Origin: Zoogloea sp.
GTDB lineage: Bacteria; Pseudomonadota; Gammaproteobacteria; Burkholderiales; Rhodocyclaceae
Direction of reading: 5' to 3'
NCBI RefSeq assembly: GCF_028693495.1
Contig: NZ_JAQUVG010000023.1
Span: forward strand, 1-37,579
Length of the DNA stretch: 37,579 nucleotides
Positions 25,952 to 34,346 of the stretch are shown here, piece by piece (within the stretch, counting starts at the first letter, position 1; each line of letters opens with the position of its first letter). The notes beneath the pieces are model-generated. The model ran no database searches, was not told where the DNA came from, and was given only the letters and a program-made list of their open reading frames with translations. A program made the translations under genes and the position numbers.

Positions 25952-27673
25952 TTACTTTTTCCAGGTATCGCGGAGGGTGACGGTACGGTTGAAGACCGGA
26001 GCCCCGTCCCGGGTGTCCACCCGATCCGCCACGAAGTAGCCGTGGCGCTCGAACTGGAAGCGGGCTTCCGGCCTGGCTGCACGCAGGGCGGGTTCGAGCT
26101 GGGCGGTGATCACCTTCAGGCTGCCCGGGTTGATGTCGTCCAGGAAATCCCGCTCCACCCCCTCGGGGTCGCCTTCGCGGCGGTTGCCCGGGTAGGCATG
26201 GGCGAAGAGCCGGTCATACAGGCGCACCTCGGCGGTGTAGGCGTGCTCCACCGAGACCCAGTGCAGGTTGCCCTTCACCTTGTAGTTGTCGGCGCCGGGC
26301 GTGCCGGACTTGGAGTCGGGCAGGTACTCGCACAGCACTGCGGTGATGTTGCCGTCGGCATCCTTCTCGCAGCCGGTGCACTTGACCACGTAGCCGTAGC
26401 GCAGGCGGGCCATGTTGCCCGGGTAGAGGCGGTGGTAGCCCTTGACCGGCGTCTCCATGAAATCCTCGCGCTCGATCCACAGTTCGCGGCCAAAGGGCAT
26501 CTCGCGCTTGCCGAGCTCCGGGTGTAGCGGGTGGTTGGGGGCGTGGCAGCGCTCCGTCTGGCTTTCGGGGTAGTTGGTGATGATCAGCCTGAGCGGATCC
26601 AGTACCGCCACGCGGCGCTCGGCGGCTTCGTTGAGGTGCTCGCGCATGCAGTCCTCAAGCACGCTCATGTCGATCCACGAGTCGCCCTTGGACACCCCGA
26701 TGCGCTCGGCAAAGCGGCGGAAGCCCTCGGGGGTGAAGCCGCGGCGGCGGGCGCCGACCAGGGTCGGCAGGCGCGGGTCATCCCAGCCGGCCACGTGCTT
26801 CTCGTCCACCAGCTGGATCAGCTTGCGCTTGGAGAGCACCACGTAGGTGAGGTTGAGGCGGGCGAACTCGATCTGGCGCGGCACCGGGCGGGGGAAGAAA
26901 CCGCCCTCGGCCAGGCTGTCCAGCAGCCAGTCGTAGAAGGGGCGCTGGTCTTCGAACTCCAGCGTGCAGATGGAGTGGGTGACGTCCTCCAGCGCGTCCT
27001 CGATGGGGTGGGCGAAGGTGTACATCGGGTACACGCACCAGCGGTCGCCGGTGCGGTGGTGGGTGGCGTGGCGGATGCGGTAGATGGCCGGGTCGCGCAG
27101 GTTGATGTTGGGCGAGGCCATGTCGATCTTGGCGCGCAGGATGTGGGTGCCGTCGGGAAACTCGCCGGCCTTCATGCGCTGGAACAGTTCGAGGTTTTCG
27201 GTGACGCTGCGGTTGCGGAAGGGGCTGTCCTGGCCGGGGCTGGACAGGGTGCCGCGGTAGGCACGCATCTCCTCGGCCGACAGCGAATCCACGTAGGCCT
27301 TGCCGACGATGATGAGGTGCTCGGCCATGGCGTACATCTTGTCGAAGTAATCCGAGGCGAAGTACAGGTGCTCACCCCAGTCGAAGCCCAGCCACTGCAC
27401 GGCCTCGATGATGGCGTCCACGTATTCCTGTTCTTCCTTGGTCGGATTGGTGTCGTCGAAGCGCATGTGGCAGGCGCCGCCGTAAGCCTCGGCCAGGCCG
27501 AAGTTGAGGCAGATGCTCTTGGCGTGACCGTAGTGCAGGTAGCCGTTGGGCTCCGGCGGAAAACGGGTCTCCACCCGGCCGCCCCACTTGCCGGCACGGC
27601 GGTCTTCGTCGATCAGGTTGCGGATGAAGTTGCTGGGGCTGGAGTCTTCTGTCGGGGTGCTCGGAGCGGTCAT
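25952..27673 (-). CDS. glnS: Glutaminyl-tRNA synthetase
   Basis: GlnRS, a class I aminoacyl-tRNA synthetase of 573 residues, charges tRNA-Gln with glutamine. The N-terminal FPPEPNGYLHYGHAKSICLN contains the HIGH-type signature (HYGH), followed by RFDDTNPTKEEQEYVD. The KMSKS-type loop reads VLSKRKL. The C-terminal anticodon-binding barrels start near residue 340. A CxxC pair (KCTGCEKD, about residue 430) followed by further Cys is slightly unusual. The ATG ending at 27673 is the natural start. A minus-strand TACAAT (27741-27736) with a poorly spaced TTGGGG may be its promoter. Direct glutaminylation is the normal route in beta- and gammaproteobacteria, and this gene was acquired from eukaryotes early in their history. 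Confidence 0.97.
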   Translation of the reverse strand: MTAPSTPTEDSSPSNFIRNLIDEDRRAGKWGGRVETRFPPEPNGYLHYGHAKSICLNFGLAEAYGGACHMRFDDTNPTKEEQEYVDAIIEAVQWLGFDWGEHLYFASDYFDKMYAMAEHLIIVGKAYVDSLSAEEMRAYRGTLSSPGQDSPFRNRSVTENLELFQRMKAGEFPDGTHILRAKIDMASPNINLRDPAIYRIRHATHHRTGDRWCVYPMYTFAHPIEDALEDVTHSICTLEFEDQRPFYDWLLDSLAEGGFFPRPVPRQIEFARLNLTYVVLSKRKLIQLVDEKHVAGWDDPRLPTLVGARRRGFTPEGFRRFAERIGVSKGDSWIDMSVLEDCMREHLNEAAERRVAVLDPLRLIITNYPESQTERCHAPNHPLHPELGKREMPFGRELWIEREDFMETPVKGYHRLYPGNMARLRYGYVVKCTGCEKDADGNITAVLCEYLPDSKSGTPGADNYKVKGNLHWVSVEHAYTAEVRLYDRLFAHAYPGNRREGDPEGVERDFLDDINPGSLKVITAQLEPALRAARPEARFQFERHGYFVADRVDTRDGAPVFNRTVTLRDTWKK

Positions 27674-27841
27674 CTGGTCTTACCTTGCAGGACGGGCGCC
27701 GGGTGGCAGGTCCACCCGAACTGGAAAATCCCGCGATTGTAGCCGATGCCGCCCCGCCCCAAGCCTGCCCGTGGCGTCGAGGCCGGGGGGCCGCGCGCGT
27801 GGCCTGTGTCCCGGGGGTGCAACGGATGGGGCTGGAGCCAT

Positions 27842-27847
27842 TACAAT
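27842..27847 (+). promoter_or_regulatory. Possible -10 box upstream of the REC-GGDEF-EAL gene
   Basis: TACAAT at 27842-27847, 65 bases before the ATG at 27913. No good -35 at normal spacing was found. Confidence 0.3.
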
Positions 27848-27912
27848 GAACGGCTACTGCAGTCCCTGGCCGGATCAACCCTGGCCCGAGGACGGACGAT
27901 CACCCTGCGCCC

Positions 27913-30066
27913 ATGACACAGACTGATGACCCCCACGTCCTGATGGTGGACGACGACCCCCTGACCCGCCTGGTCGCCGGCACAGCCCTCCGTGAGGGCG
28001 GCTTCCGGGTGAGCGAGGCCGCGAGCGGGGAAGAGGCCCTGGCGCGGCTCGACCGGGAGGACGTCCCCGATCTGGTCCTGCTCGATGTGATGATGCCCGG
28101 CCTCAGCGGTTTCGAAGTCTGCTGCCAGTTGCGTGCCCGCCCGTGGGGCGCCCTGGTGCCGGTGATCATGCTCACCGGGCTCGAGGACAGCGAGTCGGTG
28201 GAGCAGGCGTTCGATGCGGGCGCCACGGATTTCATCTCCAAGCCCATCAACGGGAGCCTGTTGCGGTTCCGTATCCGTTACGTGCTCCGCGCTGCCCGGC
28301 TGATGAAGGAGCTGGCTCGCAACCAGAGCCGCCTCGAGCATTCCCAGCGGATTGCCCGTCTGGGCAGCTGGGAATGGACGGTCGATGAGGAGGAGGTGGA
28401 GCGCTCGGCCCAGTATTTCCGCCTGTTTGGTGGTGCTCCGGAGGCGTTCGGCCCGTCGATGGAGGCGGTCCTCGAGCATGTCTATGCTCCCGACCGGGAC
28501 AGGGTGGCCGCGGCGCTCGAGGGTGCCCGGCGCGGGCAGGCCTATCAGCTGACCTACCGGATCGTCTGGCCCGACGGCAGCGTGCGGACCGTGCTGGAAA
28601 CCGCCGAGCCCGCAGCCGGTGGGGAAGGCGATGGGCGCTCTGCACCGCTCGTCATGGAGGGGAGCCTGCAGGACATCACCGAGCAGGTAGATGCCCAGCG
28701 GCGTATCCGCCAGCTCGCCTATTTCGATCATCTCACGGGCTTGCCGAACCGGGAGTTCTTCCGGGAGGCTCTGGTCGTCGCGGCCGTGCGCTGCCTGCGC
28801 AACGACAGCCGCTGCGCGGTGATGGTGGTGGACCTGGACCGTTTTGCCCGTATCAATGACAGCCTCGGCCCCGAGCGGGGGGACCAGGTTCTCCAGGTGA
28901 TCGGCCACCGCCTGCGGGAGGCCATGGGGGATCGTATCCCGGCCGATCCGCCCGCTGGAGGGGGAATGCCGGTGTTCCGGGTGGCACGCCTGGCGGCCGA
29001 CGAATTTGGCATCCTGGTTCAGGATGTGGGGTCCGTGGACGAGGCCCTCGAGATTGCCGGGCGGCTCCTGCGGGTGGTCCAGGTGCCCATCCGGGTGCCC
29101 CAGCAGGAGATTGCCCTCTCGGCCAGGATCGGTGTGGCCGTGATGCCCGATCACGCCTGCGATGCGGATGCCCTTCTGAAGGCAGCGGAAACCGCCCTCA
29201 ACCGGGCCAAGCGCAGCAATGGCGAGCCCGTTTCCCTGTTCTCCGAAGAGATGAAGATCGCCGCCCTGCTGCGCTTCACCCTGGAAGGCGAGCTGCGCAA
29301 GGCCCTTGCCGAGGGCAGCCTCCAGGTGGTCTATCAGCCCATCGTGACACTGCCCGAAAGACGGGTGGTCAAGGCCGAGGCCCTGGTGCGCTGGTTCCAC
29401 GGAACCCGTGGGGCCGTGCCGCCCCCCGAGTTCATCTCCCTGGCCGAGGAGACCGGCATGATCGTGCCCCTCAGCCGTCTGGTGATCGAGCGGGTGTGCC
29501 GTGACATCGCGGACCTGGAGGATCGCCTGCCCCCGGATTTCCGGGTCAGCATCAATCTCTCCGGTGTCAACTTCATGGATGTCCGGCTTATTCCCACCGT
29601 GGAGGAGATCCTCCGCAGGGCGGGTGTCCCGCCCACCCGGATCGAGTTCGAATTGACGGAGACCGTATTGATGCGTGACCTGGATTACGCCACCAGCACC
29701 CTGGGGCAGCTGCGGGAGAGGGGCATCCGGGTGGCGGTGGATGATTTCGGCACGGGCTACTCGTCCCTGGCCTACCTGCGGCGGCTGGCCGTCGATACCC
29801 TCAAGATCGATCGTTCCTTCATTCACGAGCTCAGTGACGGCCAGGGCATCGCCATCGTCGAGGCGGTGATCGGCCTGGCCCGCAGCCTGGGTCTGGAGGT
29901 GGTGGCTGAAGGGGTCGAGACGACCGCCCAGCTTCAGGCGCTGGTCGAAAGGGGCTGCCACCAGATCCAGGGGTATCTGTTTGCCCGGCCGATGGCGCCT
30001 GGCCTCCTGGCCGGGATGCTCTCCCGGGTGCTGGAGATCCCGGAGGATCCCCTTCCCCGGGGCTGA
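27913..30066 (+). CDS. Response regulator REC-PAS-GGDEF(degenerate)-EAL
   Basis: A cytoplasmic 717-residue response regulator predicted to hydrolyse c-di-GMP under phosphorylation control. The receiver domain (1-120) has an acidic pocket, phosphoacceptor Asp58, Thr88 and Lys110. A PAS domain (about 130-265) follows. The GGDEF domain (about 270-440) has AADEF (361-365) in place of GGDEF, so cyclase activity is doubtful. The EAL domain (about 450-705) keeps EAL (489-491), INLS, FELTE, DDFGTGYSS (Asp610-Asp611), KID and AEGVE, so it is likely an active phosphodiesterase. No kinase is in its own transcription unit; the histidine kinase of the convergent operon, 1.3 kb away, is a candidate partner. 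Its stop is nine bases from the stop of the convergent REC-HD-GYP gene. Confidence 0.92.
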   Translation: MTQTDDPHVLMVDDDPLTRLVAGTALREGGFRVSEAASGEEALARLDREDVPDLVLLDVMMPGLSGFEVCCQLRARPWGALVPVIMLTGLEDSESVEQAFDAGATDFISKPINGSLLRFRIRYVLRAARLMKELARNQSRLEHSQRIARLGSWEWTVDEEEVERSAQYFRLFGGAPEAFGPSMEAVLEHVYAPDRDRVAAALEGARRGQAYQLTYRIVWPDGSVRTVLETAEPAAGGEGDGRSAPLVMEGSLQDITEQVDAQRRIRQLAYFDHLTGLPNREFFREALVVAAVRCLRNDSRCAVMVVDLDRFARINDSLGPERGDQVLQVIGHRLREAMGDRIPADPPAGGGMPVFRVARLAADEFGILVQDVGSVDEALEIAGRLLRVVQVPIRVPQQEIALSARIGVAVMPDHACDADALLKAAETALNRAKRSNGEPVSLFSEEMKIAALLRFTLEGELRKALAEGSLQVVYQPIVTLPERRVVKAEALVRWFHGTRGAVPPPEFISLAEETGMIVPLSRLVIERVCRDIADLEDRLPPDFRVSINLSGVNFMDVRLIPTVEEILRRAGVPPTRIEFELTETVLMRDLDYATSTLGQLRERGIRVAVDDFGTGYSSLAYLRRLAVDTLKIDRSFIHELSDGQGIAIVEAVIGLARSLGLEVVAEGVETTAQLQALVERGCHQIQGYLFARPMAPGLLAGMLSRVLEIPEDPLPRG

Positions 30067-30092
30067 GCCCCGGCTTCAGCCCGGCATTTTTT
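30057..30092. terminator. Possible bidirectional terminator between convergent signalling genes
   Basis: CCGGGGCT-G-AGCCCCGG (30057-30073), effectively a stem with a small loop, spans the stop of the plus-strand gene. Six T (30087-30092) follow 13 bases later. The distance from stem to T-run makes this only moderately convincing. Confidence 0.35.
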
Positions 30093-31374
30093 CGGGGGGC
30101 TTGATGGCGATGGACAGACGTACCCCTTCGGACGCTTCCAGCTCCCGCAATTGCCGGATCAGGCTCTCATCCAGCACGAAATCGGCCGCCAGGAGCATGA
30201 CCCCGTCCCGGGTCAGCAGGTCCCGCGCCAGCACCATGCCCGGCCGCAGGGCGGCAGGGTTCAGTTCGGAGGTGCTGGCGCTGATGACCTCGGTGGCGCC
30301 CAGAATGTCCACCAGGGCATCCACCACCTGGGGACAGTAGCGCTTGCCCCGGTTGTGCTGAATGAAGGTCAGTGCCTCCTCGGCCTTGAGCTTGCGGGGG
30401 GACAGGGTACCGATCTGCAGGCCGTCATACTCGTTGGCGACCGCCAGGATGCGGGCGCCGTAGGGAATGGTCAGGCCGGACAGGCGATCCGGGTAACCCT
30501 GGCCGTCCCAGCGTTCATGGTGGCTGCGGATGTAGGTGCCTGCCTTGCGCAGGTTCTCGAGTCCCATCAGGGCGGCCTGTCCGGTAACCGGGTGCTTGCG
30601 CAGCAGCCCCAGTTCGTCACCGGTCATGTGGGAGACGGGTTTGGCCAGCAGCTCGTCCGGCAGGCCGATCTTGCCCACGTCGTGGAGGAGGCCGGCGAGC
30701 ATCACGTCCTGGGCATCGGCGGCAGAAAAATGGAGGCGCAGGGCGATCTTGCGGGCCAGGTCGGCCACCCGCCGGGAGTGACCGGAGATGGCGCCCTCCC
30801 GCAGCTCGATCAGGTTGGAGAACACCCGGATCGAGGTCAGGAAGTGCTGCTTGAGCTTTTCGTGAGCGCCCCGCAGCTCCGCGGTGCGCGCCTCCACCTT
30901 CTGCTCGAGGCTGGCATTGAGGGTCTTCAGCTCTGCGTTCTGAGCCCGGGTCAGGGCTTCGAGGCGGTTCTTTTCCCGCTCCAGGGCCTTGCGCTCCAGG
31001 GCCTCCCGGACGGTCAGCACCACCTCCTGGTCGTTCCAGGGCTTGGAAATGTAGCGGGCGATCTGGCCCGCATTGATGGCGGCGATCGTCGACTCCATGT
31101 CCGCGTAGCCGGTCAGGAGCAGCCGGACCACGTCCGGGTGGCGTTTGCGGGCCTCGGTCAGGAAGGTCGCCCCGTCCATGCCCGGCATGCGCATGTCGGA
31201 GATGATCAGGTCCACCTTTTCCCGGTCCAGGATCTCGAGGCCCTCGGCGCCGCCGCTGGCGATGAGGACTGTGTAGCCGTGGGGGCGGAACAGGCGTCGC
31301 AGGGATGACAGGATGTTGGCTTCGTCGTCGACGCAGAGCAGGGTGAAGCTGGGGGTGTCGGGGGCTGCGTTCAT
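30076..31374 (-). CDS. Response regulator REC-HD-GYP, c-di-GMP phosphodiesterase
   Basis: A 432-residue RpfG-like regulator that probably degrades c-di-GMP (to pGpG or GMP) when phosphorylated. Receiver domain 10-128 has DDE at 16-18, phosphoacceptor Asp60 and Lys111. A coiled coil (about 130-175) leads to the HD-GYP domain (about 180-355), with HD at 231-232, the HHERWDG segment from 285 and GYP at 293-295, so metal ligands are intact. The C-terminal segment (about 372-422, LRPGMVLARDLLTRDG then LIRQL) matches the module forming the small 104-residue protein upstream. Last gene of a five-gene operon; its ATG overlaps the kinase stop as ATGA, and GGAG lies upstream. Its receiver is close to that of the operon's first gene. 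Confidence 0.93.
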   Translation of the reverse strand: MNAAPDTPSFTLLCVDDEANILSSLRRLFRPHGYTVLIASGGAEGLEILDREKVDLIISDMRMPGMDGATFLTEARKRHPDVVRLLLTGYADMESTIAAINAGQIARYISKPWNDQEVVLTVREALERKALEREKNRLEALTRAQNAELKTLNASLEQKVEARTAELRGAHEKLKQHFLTSIRVFSNLIELREGAISGHSRRVADLARKIALRLHFSAADAQDVMLAGLLHDVGKIGLPDELLAKPVSHMTGDELGLLRKHPVTGQAALMGLENLRKAGTYIRSHHERWDGQGYPDRLSGLTIPYGARILAVANEYDGLQIGTLSPRKLKAEEALTFIQHNRGKRYCPQVVDALVDILGATEVISASTSELNPAALRPGMVLARDLLTRDGVMLLAADFVLDESLIRQLRELEASEGVRLSIAIKPPEKMPG

Positions 31375-33179
31375 GGGGGGGCTCCGGCAGGATCCTGATG
31401 CTGGACCGGGAGGGTGATCCGGAAGGTGGTGCCTGCGCCAGGGGTGCTGCTCACGCTGATTTTTCCGTTGTGTTTCTGCACGATGCCGTAGGAGAGGGAC
31501 AAGCCGAGGCCGGTCCCCTTGCCGACGGGTTTGGTGGTGAAGAAGGGATCGAAGATCCGGTCGATGACGGCCTGGGGTATTCCGCTGCCGTTGTCGGCCA
31601 CCTCGATCCAGACCTTGTCGCCGCCCTCCATGCCGGTGCGCACGGTGATGGTGCCCCGCTGCCCTTCGGGCATGGCATGGGCGGCATTCACGAACAGGTT
31701 CATGAAGACCTGGTTCAGCTGGGACGGCAGGCAGTCCACTCGGGGGAGCGGGCCGTATTCCCTGACCACTTCGGCCCGGTACTTGATTTCGTTGCTGGCC
31801 ACATTGAGGGTGCTGTCCAGGCCCTGGTGGAGGTCCGCCGCCTGCCAGTCCTGGGTGGATTCGGAGCGGGAGAAGTCCCGCAGATCCTGCACGATCTTGC
31901 GTACCCGTTCGGTGCCTTCCTCTGACTCGCTGATCAGCTGGTGGATGTCCTCCCGCAGGAACTGGAAGTCGGCAGCCTCCTTGGCGGATGCAATCGCGGC
32001 CCGGTCTTCCGGCGGGAGACTGGCCTCCCGGGCCTCGTAGCTGTCCATCACCGACAGGAGCTGACCTACATAGGTCTTCAGGCTGCGGATGTTGGAATTG
32101 ACGTAGCCGATGGGATTGTTGATTTCATGGGCGACCCCTGCAGCCAGCTGGCCGATCGAGGCCATTTTCTCGGACTGGACCAGTTGCTGCTGGGTGTCGT
32201 GCAGGCGGCAGTTGAGTTCGGTGAGCTCGGCGTAGCGTTTCAGGAGTTCCTCCTCGGCCCGCTCCCGCCGCTCGATGTCCTGCTCCAGGCTGGCCTTGGC
32301 CTGCTGGAGCTGATCGGTGCGCTGGGCCACCTTGGCTTCCAGATCGGCGTGCATGCGCAGCAATGCCATCTCGGCAAATTTGCGCTCGGTGATGTCCTGC
32401 AGCGTCTCTATCGCTCCGATCACCTCCCCCAGGGCATTCTTGAGGGGCGCTGCCGTGAAATGCAGCCAGCGCCCGCTGTCCCCCAGCTGGGGGAAGAAGT
32501 CTTCTGCTTCATAGGCGCCCTCCACATGGGGTGAGCGGCGGATTTTCTTGTCGCCGTAGAACTGCATGATGTCCTCGACCTGCCCGGACACGATCAGATC
32601 GGCGAGGATGGGGCGCTCCACGTCATAGAAGGCCACCCACGGCCGGCGGGTGCCCACCATCCGGGCTGCAGGGATGCCGAGCGCCTGTTCGCAGGCGTGG
32701 TTCCAGTGGGTCACCACCTGATGGGCATTGATCACCAGGGTCGGCACGGGGTCGCCGTCAATGATCTGGGTGAGCAGCTGCTGGGTCTGTTGCTGAGCGG
32801 CTTCGGCGCGTTTGCGTTCGGTCACGTCGATCAGGCTGCAGATGGTCGTCGGGGTCCCGGCGATGAGCTCCCGGTTGATCATCAGCTCCACCCAGCGCTG
32901 TTCCTTGTCCCGTGTGCAGATCAGGGTCTCGCAGCGGGAAAACGGCTGGGCTTCCCGGGGCGCCATTTCGCTGCACTGGCGCAGCCTTTCGTGGACATGG
33001 GCCGGAAAGAGCTCCCGGTAGTGCATGCGGGCCAGGGTTTCCGGGCTGTGGCCGGTCAGCCGCGACATGGCCCGGTTGGCGAACAGGATCTGCTCGCCCC
33101 GGTGCAGGAGGATGGCTGCGCTGAGGGATTCGGCGAGGGGAAACAGGGATGAGGGCAGCAGAAAAGGCGACGGCGTCAT
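31371..33179 (-). CDS. PAS-PAS sensor histidine kinase, no transmembrane segment seen
   Basis: A 602-residue histidine kinase. Two PAS domains (about 15-125 and 135-262, the second with a PAC tail [15 protein letters not shown]) are followed by a long coiled coil (about 270-335). The phosphorylation site His351 lies in [13 protein letters not shown], an NtrB/ZraS-like H-box. The ATPase domain has the N box ([16 protein letters not shown]), DNGSGIP and [16 protein letters not shown]. No convincing membrane helix is present, so sensing is probably cytoplasmic. It lies between an HDOD gene and a REC-HD-GYP gene with which it overlaps by four bases, making REC-HD-GYP the obvious partner. The REC of the operon's first gene is a second candidate. 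Signal unknown. Confidence 0.93.
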   Translation of the reverse strand: MTPSPFLLPSSLFPLAESLSAAILLHRGEQILFANRAMSRLTGHSPETLARMHYRELFPAHVHERLRQCSEMAPREAQPFSRCETLICTRDKEQRWVELMINRELIAGTPTTICSLIDVTERKRAEAAQQQTQQLLTQIIDGDPVPTLVINAHQVVTHWNHACEQALGIPAARMVGTRRPWVAFYDVERPILADLIVSGQVEDIMQFYGDKKIRRSPHVEGAYEAEDFFPQLGDSGRWLHFTAAPLKNALGEVIGAIETLQDITERKFAEMALLRMHADLEAKVAQRTDQLQQAKASLEQDIERRERAEEELLKRYAELTELNCRLHDTQQQLVQSEKMASIGQLAAGVAHEINNPIGYVNSNIRSLKTYVGQLLSVMDSYEAREASLPPEDRAAIASAKEAADFQFLREDIHQLISESEEGTERVRKIVQDLRDFSRSESTQDWQAADLHQGLDSTLNVASNEIKYRAEVVREYGPLPRVDCLPSQLNQVFMNLFVNAAHAMPEGQRGTITVRTGMEGGDKVWIEVADNGSGIPQAVIDRIFDPFFTTKPVGKGTGLGLSLSYGIVQKHNGKISVSSTPGAGTTFRITLPVQHQDPAGAPP

Positions 33180-33186
33180 GGTCGGC

Positions 33187-34035
33187 TCAAAGCATCAGGC
33201 GGTAGCTTTCAAAGCGGTTCCGGGTGTCCTCCAGCACTGCCAGCAGGACTTCCCAGCTCAGTCCCAGGCCGGTCACCGTTTCCTGATCTAGGCGGGGCAC
33301 CTGGCTCCACTCGTCCTTGCCTTCGTCCAGGTCCAGGGCCTGGGAGATGGCATCCGCGTAATGGATGATGCCGGCCATCCCGCCGGGGGCGCCCCGTTGC
33401 GGGTCGTGGTGCCAGGCCAGGGCATCCACGATGTCGGCCGGAAAGTTCCAGCGGGCGGTCAGGGCGGCCCCCACCTGGGCATGGTCGAAGCCGAAGATCC
33501 GGCGTTCCGCATCGGTCAGCGGAAGGTCCCCGGAGTGGGCCAGCTCCAGGCAGCGGCTGAAGTGATCCGGATCGAGCACCATCAGCGCCAGCCGGCCGAT
33601 GTCGTGGAGCAGACCCGCGATGAACAGGGACTCCGGGCGGCGCCCCAGGGCCTGGGCCAGGGCCTGGGCCGCGACTGCCGTGCCCAGCACGTGACGCCAG
33701 AAACGATCCTGATTGAACCCGGCGGCGCAGCCGGCCGGCAGGCTGGTCACCACCGCCGCGGCCAGCACCAGGGAGCGTACCGAGGACAGGCCCAGCACCA
33801 CGATCGCATCATGGATCGAACTGACCCGGGCCTGCAGCCCGTAGAAGGGGGAGTTGGCCACCCGCAGCACCCGGGCGGCAATCGCCTGGTCCTGGGCGAT
33901 CTGGTGGGCCAGTTTGTCGATATCCGTGTCGGCGCCCGCCATCGAGGCCAGCACCTCCATGGCCACGGCCGGCATGGCCGGCAGCTTGTGGATATGGGCG
34001 ACGAGTTCGTCCAGGGTAAAGGGCGCACTGCTCAT
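33187..34035 (-). CDS. HDOD domain signalling protein
   Basis: HDOD proteins are HD-superfamily relatives, usually without hydrolase activity, that work as protein-interaction modules in c-di-GMP and motility signalling. The 282-residue protein starts MSSAPFTLDELVAHIHKLPAMPAVA. It has the family RVLRVANSPFYGL and FIAGLLHDIGRLALMVL segments and a late WHHDPQ segment. An HD pair is retained in LLHDIG, but the full HD-GYP metal set is absent. I start at the ATG ending at 34035, which overlaps the upstream stop as ATGA and follows AAGAGA; the longer frame is antisense noise. It sits third in the five-gene operon, just before the kinase gene, with a seven-base gap. Its partner is unknown. Confidence 0.9.
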   Translation of the reverse strand: MSSAPFTLDELVAHIHKLPAMPAVAMEVLASMAGADTDIDKLAHQIAQDQAIAARVLRVANSPFYGLQARVSSIHDAIVVLGLSSVRSLVLAAAVVTSLPAGCAAGFNQDRFWRHVLGTAVAAQALAQALGRRPESLFIAGLLHDIGRLALMVLDPDHFSRCLELAHSGDLPLTDAERRIFGFDHAQVGAALTARWNFPADIVDALAWHHDPQRGAPGGMAGIIHYADAISQALDLDEGKDEWSQVPRLDQETVTGLGLSWEVLLAVLEDTRNRFESYRLML

Positions 34036-34346
34036 TGGAGTCTCTTCATGCGAAAGGCCAGCACGGCGTGGAGCAGGGCCTGGGCGCCAGGGTCGTCGGT
34101 GGCATGGCGGAACAGGTGCATCACCCGCTGGCGGATGGCCTCCCGCTGCCTTTCCTGGTCGGCGGGGTCTTCCGGCGCGATGATGAGCAGTGTTTCGATG
34201 CTCCGCCGGCCGAGGCTGACCAGGTGATTTTCCGTCAGGGTGGTTCCGGCTGGAAGCAGGATGGTGCCGTTCCGGTCGGTGACCGGTGCCCCGAGCACCA
34301 TGCCGGGCTGTGCTTCTGCGAGGGCGAGGGTGAGGACGGTGCTCAT
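34032..34346 (-). CDS. Small stand-alone 'PGM' module protein (uncharacterised)
   Basis: A 104-residue soluble protein that I cannot place in a named family. Residues about 10-58 (AEAQPGMVLGAPVTDRNG, then LLPAGTTLT and a short Leu-rich helix) match in pattern the C-terminal segment of the REC-HD-GYP protein in the same operon and the N-terminus of the PilZ protein at 7422. They also resemble the small N-terminal domain often seen ahead of HD-GYP domains (DUF3391-like). The remaining 45 residues form charged helices without known motifs. Both ends overlap neighbours by four bases (ATGA), so it is translated in step with the EAL-REC-PAS and HDOD proteins. A role as a docking or assembly factor is inference. 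Confidence 0.85.
   Translation of the reverse strand: MSTVLTLALAEAQPGMVLGAPVTDRNGTILLPAGTTLTENHLVSLGRRSIETLLIIAPEDPADQERQREAIRQRVMHLFRHATDDPGAQALLHAVLAFRMKRLQ

Noticed and set aside
23330-26527. Plus-strand open frames of 462 and 599 codons
   Set aside because: They mirror the GGDEF/EAL gene and glnS, whose proteins are clearly conserved on the minus strand.
27717-27748. Sigma-28-like GCCGATGC upstream of the REC-GGDEF-EAL gene
   Set aside because: The paired -35 (GAAA, 14 bases away) is poor, spacing is off, and it is about 165 bases before the start codon.
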